A stretch of 5,240 nucleotides of DNA. Source: Betaproteobacteria bacterium (GTDB lineage: Bacteria; Pseudomonadota; Gammaproteobacteria; Burkholderiales; SG8-39). Position numbers and translations under genes: made by a program. The notes under the pieces were generated by a model. It did not search any database and was not told the DNA's origin. It was given only the letters and a program-made list of their open reading frames with translations. Of this stretch, positions 1 through 5,240 are shown in pieces; position 1 is the stretch's first letter, and every line of letters begins with the position of its first letter. The DNA is taken from NCBI GenBank assembly GCA_005884335.1, contig VBCJ01000425.1, positions 1 to 5,240 of the forward strand, read 5' to 3'.

Positions 1-188
1 AGGTCGGATTTGGAGGGCTTGCCGCCCTTGTCCGCGGCGCTTTCCTCGCGGATGATGTCGTTGCACAGCTCGATGCACTCGTCGCAGATGAACACCGACG
101 GCCCGGCGATCAACTTCCTCACCTCGTGCTGGCTCTTGCCGCAGAAGGAGCAGTAGAGAAGTTTCTCGCCGCCCGTTTTTTCGGTCAT
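1..188 (-). CDS. clpX: ATP-dependent Clp protease ATP-binding subunit ClpX, N-terminal fragment
   Basis: This is the 5' end of clpX; 62 codons are visible and the rest lies beyond the left edge. ClpX is the cytoplasmic hexameric AAA+ unfoldase that recognises substrates, unfolds them and feeds them into ClpP. The visible part is the N-terminal zinc-binding domain, with four cysteines in two CxxC pairs at residues 13/16 and 35/38. These sit in the typical contexts CSFCGKSQHEVRKLIAGP and FICDECIELCNDII. This domain dimerises and binds substrates and adaptors such as SspB. Residues 48-62 begin the charged linker to the AAA+ domain, which is not in the window. The ATG at 188 is preceded by GGGGGAG (191-197), a Shine-Dalgarno-like run that sits rather close to the start. 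The gene begins 10 bp after the clpP stop, so the two are very likely co-transcribed. Confidence 0.97.
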   Translation of the reverse strand, partial: MTEKTGGEKLLYCSFCGKSQHEVRKLIAGPSVFICDECIELCNDIIREESAADKGGKPSKSD

Positions 189-198
189 GGCTCCCCCG

Positions 199-831
199 TC
201 AAGCCGCAGCCGCCGCTGCTGCCGCCTCGGCCCGTGAAGTCAGCACCCGGTCCACGAGCCCGTACTTCACGGCCTCTTCCGCGGAAAGGAAGTTGTCGCG
301 GTCGGTGTCGCGCGAGATGCGCTCCACGCTCTGGCCGGTGTGCTTTGCCATGATCTCGTTCAGGCGCGATCGCAGGTAGAGGATCTCCTTGGCGTGGATC
401 TCGATGTCGGACGCCTGGCCCTGGAAGCCGCCCATCGGCTGGTGGATGAGCACGCGCGAGTTCGGCAGGCAGAAGCGCTTGTCCTTATCGCCCGCGGCGA
501 GCAGCAGCGCGCCCATGCTGGCGGCCTGCCCGACGCACAGCGTGGAGACATCGGGCTTGACGAACTGCATGGTGTCGTAGATCGCAAGCCCCGCCGACAC
601 CGAACCGCCCGGGGAATTGATGTAGAAAAAGATGTCCTTGTCGGGGTTTTCCGACTCGAGGAAAAGGAGCTGCGCGACGATCAGGTTGGCCGAGATCTCG
701 TTGACCGGGCCGACGAGGAAAACGACGCGCTCCTTGAGCAGGCGCGAGTAGATGTCGTAGGCGCGCTCGCCCCGCCCGCTCTGCTCGATCACCATGGGAA
801 TGAGGCCCAGGCCTTGCGGTTCCTGACTCAC
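199..831 (-). CDS. clpP: ATP-dependent Clp protease proteolytic subunit ClpP
   Basis: ClpP is the 14-mer serine peptidase chamber that degrades proteins delivered by ClpX or ClpA. The 210-residue product has the usual length. The catalytic triad is complete: Ser105 in GQAASMGA, His130 in LIHQPMGG and Asp179 in DTDRDNF. Each lies six residues before its E. coli counterpart (Ser111, His136, Asp185). The N-terminal IPMVIEQ matches the start of mature ClpP, so residues 1 to about 7 probably form a short propeptide. The start is GTG at 831, overlapping the tig stop as GTGA, which points to translational coupling. An internal ATG (codon 13) is possible but would remove conserved mature residues. 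The oddity is the C-terminus: residues 203-210 are eight consecutive alanines, where E. coli ClpP has no such tail. clpX follows after 10 bp. Confidence 0.97.
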   Translation of the reverse strand: MSQEPQGLGLIPMVIEQSGRGERAYDIYSRLLKERVVFLVGPVNEISANLIVAQLLFLESENPDKDIFFYINSPGGSVSAGLAIYDTMQFVKPDVSTLCVGQAASMGALLLAAGDKDKRFCLPNSRVLIHQPMGGFQGQASDIEIHAKEILYLRSRLNEIMAKHTGQSVERISRDTDRDNFLSAEEAVKYGLVDRVLTSRAEAAAAAAAA

Positions 832-2132
832 GCGGCTGCCCCCATAAGTTCTTCGAAGCTGATCGCCTTATCCTCCACCTTGGTACGCCCGAGGACCCAG
901 CTGACCACATTCGACTCGACTGCAAGACCCTCGAATTCGTTCAAACGCTGCGGCTCCGAGTAGACCCATCTTACCACTTCGAAGGGCTGCTCATAGGTCT
1001 GGGCGTGCTCGGTCACCAGCGCGCGCACCTGCTCGGGCTTGGCGCCGAGCTCGTGCGATTTGACGAGCTCGCCGAGGATGAGTCCCAGCATCACGCGCCG
1101 CCGCGCCTGCCCCTCGAGCGCCTCGGGTTTCACGGGCAGTCTTTCGAGCTTGACGCCGCGTGCCTCGAGGTCCGCGCGCGTCTGCTGCACCATGCGCTGC
1201 ATCTCGATTTCGACGAGCGACTTCGGCAGCTCGAGCGTCGCCGAGTCGACGAGCGCCTGCATGACCTTCTGCTTGACCTCTCCCTCCACGCGTTTCTTGA
1301 CTTCGCGCTCGACGTTTGCCCTGACCTCATCGCGCATTTTCGCGATATCGCCGTCGGCCACGCCGAGCGATTTCGCGAATTCGGCATCGATCGCCGGGAG
1401 CTTCGGCATCTCGACTTTTTGCACGCTGACCTCGAAGTCCGCGCTCTTTCCCGCAATTTCCTTGCCCGGATAGTCGGCGGGAAAAACCACCGGAAAAGTC
1501 TTCCGCTCCCCGGCGCTGACGCCTGTGAGACCGGACTCGAACTCTGGCAACATGCGGCCCTCGCCGAGCACCACGGCCACCCCGATACCCCTGCCCCCGG
1601 GAAATTCGTTCCCGTCTACGCGGCCGATGAAATCCACGGTGACGCGGTCACCCGTTTCCGAAGCACGCGTCACGGCTTCCCAGCTCGCGCGCTGCTTGCG
1701 CAGGATCGCAACGGTGCGGTCGACGTCGGCATCGTCCACCGCGTGGGTGGGTCGCTGAATCGTCGTTGCCGACAAATCGCCGAGCTTGACCTCGGGGTAG
1801 ATCTCGAAAGTGGCGCTGAAGGTGAGTTGTTTGTCGTCGCCCCCCTCCTTGCGTTCGATGCGCGGATATCCGGCGACCTTCAACTTCTGCTCCTGGACCA
1901 CTTCGGAGAACGCTTTTTGCACCGCGTCGCCGATCACTTCCGACCGTACCTGCGGCCCATAGTGCTGCGCGACGATCTTGAGCGGAACCTTGCCCGGGCG
2001 AAAGCCGTCCATGCGCACGGTGCGCGAGAGCTTGCGCAGCCGTTGCTCGACTTCGCGGTCGATCTGCTCGGCCGGAACCGCCATGTTGAGCCTCCGCTCC
2101 AGCCTGCTTAACGCTTCGATGCTCGTTTGCAT
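828..2132 (-). CDS. tig: Trigger factor (ribosome-associated chaperone and peptidyl-prolyl isomerase)
   Basis: Trigger factor docks at the ribosome exit tunnel and shields nascent chains. The 434-residue product is close to the 432 of E. coli. The ribosome-binding domain carries the signature GFRPGKVP at residues 43-50 (E. coli GFRKGKVP), followed by IVAQHYG. An FKBP-like isomerase domain spans about 160-245, starting GDRVTVDFIGRVDG. The remainder is the helical substrate-binding domain, rich in charged helices at about 262-290, ending FEELMGAAA. The ATG at 2132 gives the family N-terminus MQTSIEALSRLERRL. The frame stays open back to about 2285, but that stretch is the tRNA-Leu gene, so a longer start is wrong. 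A purine-rich AGGAACAGGG begins just after the tRNA CCA and could serve as the ribosome binding site. The TGA overlaps the clpP start. Confidence 0.97.
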   Translation of the reverse strand: MQTSIEALSRLERRLNMAVPAEQIDREVEQRLRKLSRTVRMDGFRPGKVPLKIVAQHYGPQVRSEVIGDAVQKAFSEVVQEQKLKVAGYPRIERKEGGDDKQLTFSATFEIYPEVKLGDLSATTIQRPTHAVDDADVDRTVAILRKQRASWEAVTRASETGDRVTVDFIGRVDGNEFPGGRGIGVAVVLGEGRMLPEFESGLTGVSAGERKTFPVVFPADYPGKEIAGKSADFEVSVQKVEMPKLPAIDAEFAKSLGVADGDIAKMRDEVRANVEREVKKRVEGEVKQKVMQALVDSATLELPKSLVEIEMQRMVQQTRADLEARGVKLERLPVKPEALEGQARRRVMLGLILGELVKSHELGAKPEQVRALVTEHAQTYEQPFEVVRWVYSEPQRLNEFEGLAVESNVVSWVLGRTKVEDKAISFEELMGAAA

Positions 2133-2152
2133 TCCCGAAAAACCCTGTTCCT

Positions 2153-2237
2153 TGGTGCGAAGGAAGGGACTCGAACCCCCAAGCCTTGCGGCGCTGGAAC
2201 CTAAATCCAGTGCGTCTACCCATTCCGCCACCTTCGC
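2153..2237 (-). tRNA. tRNA-Leu (anticodon UAG)
   Basis: This 85-nt class II tRNA folds by eye. The acceptor arm is GCGAAGG paired with CCTTCGC, followed by ACCA with an encoded CCA end. The D-arm region is GGCGGAATGGGTAGACGC. The anticodon stem CTGGA/TCCAG encloses the loop TTTAGGT, so the anticodon is UAG, reading CUN leucine codons (mainly CUA and CUG). The long variable arm GCGCCGCAAGGCTT is as expected for leucine tRNA. The T arm is GGGGG-TTCGAGT-CCCTT, so its stem would contain two G-U pairs. The tRNA ends 20 bp before tig and sits downstream of a strong promoter, so it is probably processed from a tRNA-tig-clpP-clpX transcript. Confidence 0.95.
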
Positions 2238-2268
2238 GGGCTCACGACAAACCGGACTCGCAATGCGC

Positions 2269-2298
2269 GTGCCATTGTACCGCAAAGCCTCCTATACT
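2269..2298 (+). promoter_or_regulatory. Probable promoter for hpnCDE
   Basis: On the plus strand, TATACT (2293-2298, 5 of 6 to TATAAT) is preceded at 18 bp by GTGCCA (2269-2274, only 4 of 6 to TTGACA). Transcription would start near 2305, about 33 nt before the hpnC ATG. The weak -35 suggests modest strength or an activator. The element occupies almost the same DNA as the opposing tRNA/tig promoter. Confidence 0.4.
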
Positions 2299-2303
2299 GT
2301 CAG
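2274..2303 (-). promoter_or_regulatory. Sigma70-type promoter for tRNA-Leu-tig-clpP-clpX
   Basis: Read on the minus strand, CTGACA (2303-2298, 5 of 6 to TTGACA) lies 18 bp before TACAAT (2279-2274, 5 of 6 to TATAAT). Transcription would begin near 2267, giving a leader of about 30 nt before the tRNA. The discriminator after the -10 box is GC-rich (GGCACGCGC), a feature of stringently controlled stable-RNA promoters; that control is inference. No stronger candidate is seen in the 100 bp gap. Confidence 0.65.
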
Positions 2304-2316
2304 CCTAAGAGGCTGA
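2300..2316. repeat. Short perfect inverted repeat in the divergent control region
   Basis: TCAGCC and GGCTGA flank a 5-base centre (TAAGA), forming a perfect 6-bp palindrome. It overlaps the -35 box of the leftward promoter and the expected start point of the rightward one, so it is well placed for an operator. It has no T-run and is too short to call a terminator. A regulatory role is inference; a 6-bp arm can arise by chance. Confidence 0.3.
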
Positions 2317-2337
2317 AACCCTTTGAAAAATAGGGCA

Positions 2338-3084
2338 ATGTCGGTCGGCCATCAGGAAAACTTTCCGGTCGCTTCCGTGCTGCTTCCGGCGGCGCTGCGC
2401 CACCCCCCGCACGAGCGTCTAGCGCTCCTTGCGGGCTACCGCGCGGAGCTGCGCGGGCTCGAGGCCGGTCGTTCCCCGGGGTCGCCCCTTTTCCGGGAGC
2501 TGAGCGAAGTGGTCGCGGCTCATCAGCTTTCGCTTGCGCCGTTCCATGACCTCCTCGATGCTTTCTCGCAGGACGTCATCAAGCAACGCTACGCAAATTT
2601 CGCCGAGGTGATGGACTATTGCCGCCGTTCGGCCGATCCCGTCGGGCGTCTGATGCTGCAACTATACGGCGAAAGCGACAATCACAACATCGCCTGCTCG
2701 GACGCGATCTGCTCGGCCCTGCAGCTCATCAACTTCTGGCAGGATGTGGAAATCGACTTCCGCAAGAACCGCATTTACCTTCCGCAAGAGGACATGGCGA
2801 GGTTCGGCGTCAGCGAAGACCAGATCGCCGCATGCGACGCCTCCGGAGGCTGGTGGAACCTGATGCGCTTTCAGATCGAACGCGCAAGATCGATGATGCT
2901 CGCCGGCGCGCCGCTCGCCAAGCAGCTACCGGGCCGCATCGGACTGGAAATCCGCACCGTAGTCCAGGGAGGTCTGAGGATCCTTGAAAAGCTCGACGAG
3001 GCACGCGGGGACATGTTCCGCCACAGGCCCGTACTGCGCGCTTGGGACTGGCCGCTGATGCTCACGCGCGCACTGGTGATGTAA
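2338..3084 (+). CDS. hpnC: Squalene synthase HpnC (hydroxysqualene synthase) with an in-frame deletion of aspartate motif 1
   Basis: HpnC-family trans-isoprenoid synthases convert presqualene diphosphate to hydroxysqualene for hopanoid synthesis. The match is clear at both ends. The N-terminus ENFPVASVLLP is typical. The second metal-binding motif is intact as INFWQDVEIDFRKNRIYLP (Asp136, Asp140), and MRFQIERAR, LPGRIGLEIR and VVQGGLRIL follow. The product is 248 residues, short for a family usually near 270-290. The gap is at residues 20-24: ALR runs directly into HPPHERLALL. The family normally has about 24 residues here, including a YRFARxADDxADEGD-like motif 1. The frame is preserved. Motif 1 holds Mg2+ and substrate diphosphate, so the product is probably inactive. 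The ATG at 2338 matches the family start; a TTG at 2323 with GAGG 10 nt upstream is an alternative. The TAA overlaps the hpnD ATG. Confidence 0.9.
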   Translation: MSVGHQENFPVASVLLPAALRHPPHERLALLAGYRAELRGLEAGRSPGSPLFRELSEVVAAHQLSLAPFHDLLDAFSQDVIKQRYANFAEVMDYCRRSADPVGRLMLQLYGESDNHNIACSDAICSALQLINFWQDVEIDFRKNRIYLPQEDMARFGVSEDQIAACDASGGWWNLMRFQIERARSMMLAGAPLAKQLPGRIGLEIRTVVQGGLRILEKLDEARGDMFRHRPVLRAWDWPLMLTRALVM

Positions 3085-3810
3085 TGACGCCCGAAGAATA
3101 TTGCCGGGAAAAGGCTGCGCACAGCGGCTCGAGTTTCTATTACTCGTTTCTGTTTCTGCCCCCTGAGCGGCGGCGCGCGATCACCGCGCTATACGCTTTC
3201 TGCCGGGAGGTGGACGACGCGGTGGACGAGCCGAGCGATCCGTCAGTCGCTCGCGCGACCCTGACCTGGTGGCGCGGTGAGGTTGCCCGGCTCTTCGCCG
3301 GCGATCCGCAGCATCCCGTGACGCGCGCGCTCGCTCCCATGATCGAGCCTTTCGGCATCGTGCGGGCGAGGCTGGAGGAGATCATGGACGGCATGGAGAT
3401 GGACCTGAACCAGAGCCGCTACCTGAATTTTGCGGCGCTGCGGCTCTACTGCCATCGCGTGGCGGGCGTGGTCGGCGGATGCGCGAAAAAACCGCATCTA
3501 TCTTCCCATGGACGAGTTGAAGGAATACGGAGTGACGGCGGCGGATATTCTCAACGCGAATCACACCGAGAGCTTCGTGCGCCTGATGCGCTTCCAGGCC
3601 GAGCGCGCGAGGCGCTGCTACGACGAGGCGCTGGCGCTCCTGCCGCCGGAAGACCGCCACGCGCAGCGCCCCGGCCTGATGATGGCCGCGATCTATCGCG
3701 CGCTGCTGGACGAAATTGCCGGCGACGGATTTCAGGTACTCAGGCAGCGAACCGCGCTCACGCCGCTCCGCAAGCTCTGGATCGCGTGGCGAACCTGGGT
3801 CACGGCTTGA
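3084..3810 (+). pseudogene. hpnD: Presqualene diphosphate synthase HpnD, broken by internal deletion and frameshift
   Basis: HpnD condenses two farnesyl diphosphates to presqualene diphosphate. From the ATG at 3084 (TAATG overlap with hpnC), residues 1-131 are typical: SGSSFYYSFLFLPPERRRAI, motif 1 CREVDDAVDE (Asp44, Asp45, Asp48), EIIDGMEMDL-like EIMDGMEMDL, and YCHRVAGVVG. At about 3474-3480 homology jumps to DARKNRIYLPMDELKEYG, in the frame one base further on. It continues through MRFQAERARR, QRPGLMMAAIYRALLDEI and RKLWIAWRTWV to a TGA at 3808-3810. About 36 expected residues are absent, including the second metal motif (normally NIIRDVGED-like). The two parts (131 and 110 codons) plus 36 give about 277, the family's normal length. 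The downstream part retains coding character without stops, so the lesion is recent or artefactual. An A6 run (3486-3491) lies beside the junction. Confidence 0.88.
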
Positions 3811-5084
3811 GTGGCGTCGCGGTTGTCGGCGCCGGCTGGGCCGGACTCGCCGCTGCGGTCACCCTCGCGGAGCGCGGCGTCCGCGTAACCGTCTTCGAAG
3901 CCTCGCGCAGCCTGGGCGGCCGCGCTCGCCGCGTGAGCATCGACGGTCTCGACCTCGACAACGGCCAGCACGTCCTGATCGGCGCCTATCGCGAGACGCT
4001 GCGCCTGATGCGCCAGGTCGGCGCCGACCCGGACGAGCTTCTTCTGCGCCTGCCATTCGAGCTGCGCTATGCAGACGGCTTTCACCTGCGCGCGCCGCGC
4101 CTGCCCTACCCGCTCAACCTGCTCTGTGCGCTCCTCCGCGCAAAGGGCTTGGATCTCGTTCAGGGCTTCGGCGCGCTGCGCTTCATGGCCTCGCTCCGGG
4201 CGCGCGAGTTTCGCATCGAACCCGACTGCAGCGTCGCCCGCCTGCTCGACGACCACGGGCAGAGCGGCCCGCTGCGCGCTCGCGTCTGGGAGCCCTTGTG
4301 CGTCTCGGCGCTCAATACGCCGGTCGAGCGCGCCTCCGCGCAGATCTTCGTGAACGTGCTGCGCGAGGGCCTCACCAGCACGCGCGAGGCGAGCGATCTG
4401 CTGATCGCGCGCACCGACCTCGGGCGCCTCTTTCCCGAACCGGCCGCGGAATACGTGAAAGCGCGCGGCGGCGCCGTCGAGCTGGGCACGCCGGTGCGCC
4501 GCATCGCGCGCGTCCCGGGCGGGTTCCGCGTGAACGACGCGCAGACGTTCGCGAGCGTGGTGATCGCCTGCGGACCGCACCAGGCGGGGCAGCTGCTGGT
4601 GCAATTGCCCGCGCTCGACGAAGCGCTTTCCGCGATCAACGCCTTCGCGTACGAGCCCATCGCCACCTGTTACCTGAAGTATTCCGAATCCGTATCGCTC
4701 CCCGTGCCCATGCTCGGCTTCAGCGGGGGAATCGCGCAGTGGGTGTTCGACCGCGGCCGGCTCGGCGGTCCGAAGGGCCTGCTCGCCGCCGTGATCAGCG
4801 CGTCGGGCGCGCACGAAGAATTGACCAAGGAAGAGTTGACGGCGCGGATTGGGATCGAACTCAAGGCAGCCCTCGGCGAGCCGCCCCCGCCGCAATGGTC
4901 GCAAGTCATCACGGAAAAGCGCGCGACGTTCTCCTGCACTCCTTCTCTCCGCCGGCCCGAAGCGTCTACCGCAATTCCGGGCCTCGCGCTCGCGGGAGAC
5001 TACGTGGCGAGCGAATACCCCGGGACGCTGGAGGCCGCCGTCCGCAGCGGGATCGCAGCAGCCAGGGCGGTTGGGAGAAATTGA
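3807..5084 (+). CDS. hpnE: Hydroxysqualene dehydroxylase HpnE (squalene-associated FAD-dependent oxidoreductase)
   Basis: HpnE is the flavoprotein that reductively removes the hydroxyl from hydroxysqualene to give squalene, the last step before cyclisation to hopanoids. The 425-residue product is full length. It opens with a Rossmann FAD motif, VAVVGAGWAGLAAAVTLAERG (Gly8, Gly10, Gly13). Glu31 follows at the end of strand 2, then SLGGRARR (residues 35-42) and LDNGQHVLIGAY. Later family blocks are WEPLCVSALNTP, SDLLIARTDLG, LFPEPAAEYV, QWVFDRG (311-317), VISASGAHEE and VITEKRATFSCTP. The C-terminal FAD-binding segment LAGDYVASEYPGTLEAAV contains Asp398. The best start is TTG at 3807, overlapping the hpnD TGA as TTGA and giving the family N-terminus. 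No clear Shine-Dalgarno is seen, so coupling to hpnD translation is likely. GTG at 3786 is the alternative. The frame is also open upstream into the frameshifted hpnD. Confidence 0.94.
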   Translation: MSGVAVVGAGWAGLAAAVTLAERGVRVTVFEASRSLGGRARRVSIDGLDLDNGQHVLIGAYRETLRLMRQVGADPDELLLRLPFELRYADGFHLRAPRLPYPLNLLCALLRAKGLDLVQGFGALRFMASLRAREFRIEPDCSVARLLDDHGQSGPLRARVWEPLCVSALNTPVERASAQIFVNVLREGLTSTREASDLLIARTDLGRLFPEPAAEYVKARGGAVELGTPVRRIARVPGGFRVNDAQTFASVVIACGPHQAGQLLVQLPALDEALSAINAFAYEPIATCYLKYSESVSLPVPMLGFSGGIAQWVFDRGRLGGPKGLLAAVISASGAHEELTKEELTARIGIELKAALGEPPPPQWSQVITEKRATFSCTPSLRRPEASTAIPGLALAGDYVASEYPGTLEAAVRSGIAAARAVGRN

Positions 5085-5240
5085 CGGGTGTCGCGGCCGA
5101 TCGCCGAGCCGGAGCGTTTCACCTGACCTGGTAGATAAAACGCATCTTGCATGAAGTTGTTACGGGCGCGTTATCCTTGAGTGCGGGTTCCAGTTTCCAA
5201 GTCCTCAAGGCGATGACCGAGTGGTCGCGAAACGACCGGG
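5085..5240. other. Unassigned region after hpnE, with an unidentified open frame reaching the right edge
   Basis: No recognisable gene is present in these 156 bp, and the start of a squalene-hopene cyclase is not evident. A plus-strand frame is open from after a TAG at 5132 to the window end, with possible starts at TTG 5147, TTG 5177 and ATG 5213. AAGG lies 2 bases before the last of these, closer than a normal ribosome binding site. The visible translation ends LKAMTEWSRNDR and I do not recognise it. A small hairpin, GGTCG-CGAAA-CGACC, lies at 5223-5237; no T-run is seen in the 3 bases left. No convincing terminator for hpnE was found. Confidence 0.35.

Noticed and set aside
1005..2111. A 368-codon open frame antisense to tig.
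   Set aside because: It is Arg/His/Leu-rich with no recognisable motif and mirrors the codon structure of tig, as expected in high-GC DNA.
2133..2285. N-terminal extension of tig (about 51 codons).
   Set aside because: The extension is the tRNA-Leu gene and its leader read through in frame. The family N-terminus begins at 2132.
2319..2335. CCCT/AGGG inverted repeat just before the hpnC ATG.
   Set aside because: The 4-bp arms with a 9-base loop are too weak to count as a structure or terminator.
3486..3491. Programmed frameshifting on the A6 run to rescue hpnD.
   Set aside because: A +1 shift would be needed, not the usual -1, and even then about 36 residues with motif 2 would still be missing.
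3732..4904. A 390-codon minus-strand open frame opposite hpnE.
   Set aside because: hpnE is clearly the real gene by its FAD motifs and conserved blocks. The antisense frame has no family features.
3716..5134. A 472-codon plus-strand open frame overlapping hpnE in another frame.
   Set aside because: The translation is extremely Arg/Ala/Pro-rich and without motifs; it is a GC-driven shadow of hpnE.
1..5240. CRISPR array, insertion sequence, attachment site or toxin-antitoxin pair.
   Set aside because: No spaced direct repeats, transposase motifs, terminal inverted repeats or duplicated tRNA 3' end were seen.

Overview
This is a high-GC window with the gene content of a Pseudomonadota chromosome. 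The ClpP, trigger factor and tRNA-Leu sequences, and the hpnC-hpnD-hpnE order, fit a betaproteobacterium best, but that placement is inference. Two divergent operons leave a shared control region of about 100 bp (2238-2337).

The leftward (minus strand) half is the protein-quality-control cluster. It begins with tRNA-Leu(UAG), followed by tig (trigger factor), clpP (protease subunit) and the first 62 codons of clpX (unfoldase), which runs off the left edge. Spacing is tight: 20 bp from tRNA to tig, a GTGA start/stop overlap from tig to clpP, and 10 bp from clpP to clpX. A good sigma70-type promoter (CTGACA-N18-TACAAT) lies just upstream of the tRNA and probably drives the whole unit. The logic is co-translational folding (Tig) next to ATP-dependent degradation (ClpXP).

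The rightward half is a squalene-for-hopanoid operon: hpnC, hpnD, hpnE, with stop/start overlaps TAATG and TTGA. In intact operons, HpnD joins two farnesyl diphosphates to presqualene diphosphate, HpnC converts that to hydroxysqualene, and the flavoprotein HpnE reduces it to squalene. HpnE looks complete here. Both prenyl synthases are damaged. HpnC has lost, in frame, roughly 24 residues carrying its first aspartate-rich motif. HpnD has lost roughly 36 residues carrying its second aspartate-rich motif, and the junction also shifts the frame. The shifted frame contains no stop and runs straight into hpnE, giving a 666-codon HpnD'-HpnE open frame. Either the squalene branch is newly decaying, or these are assembly or sequencing errors, or (least likely) something unusual has been retained. 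I see no other candidate for a new system in this window.

The last 156 bp (5085-5240) contain no recognisable gene. An open frame reaches the right edge, but I cannot identify it.
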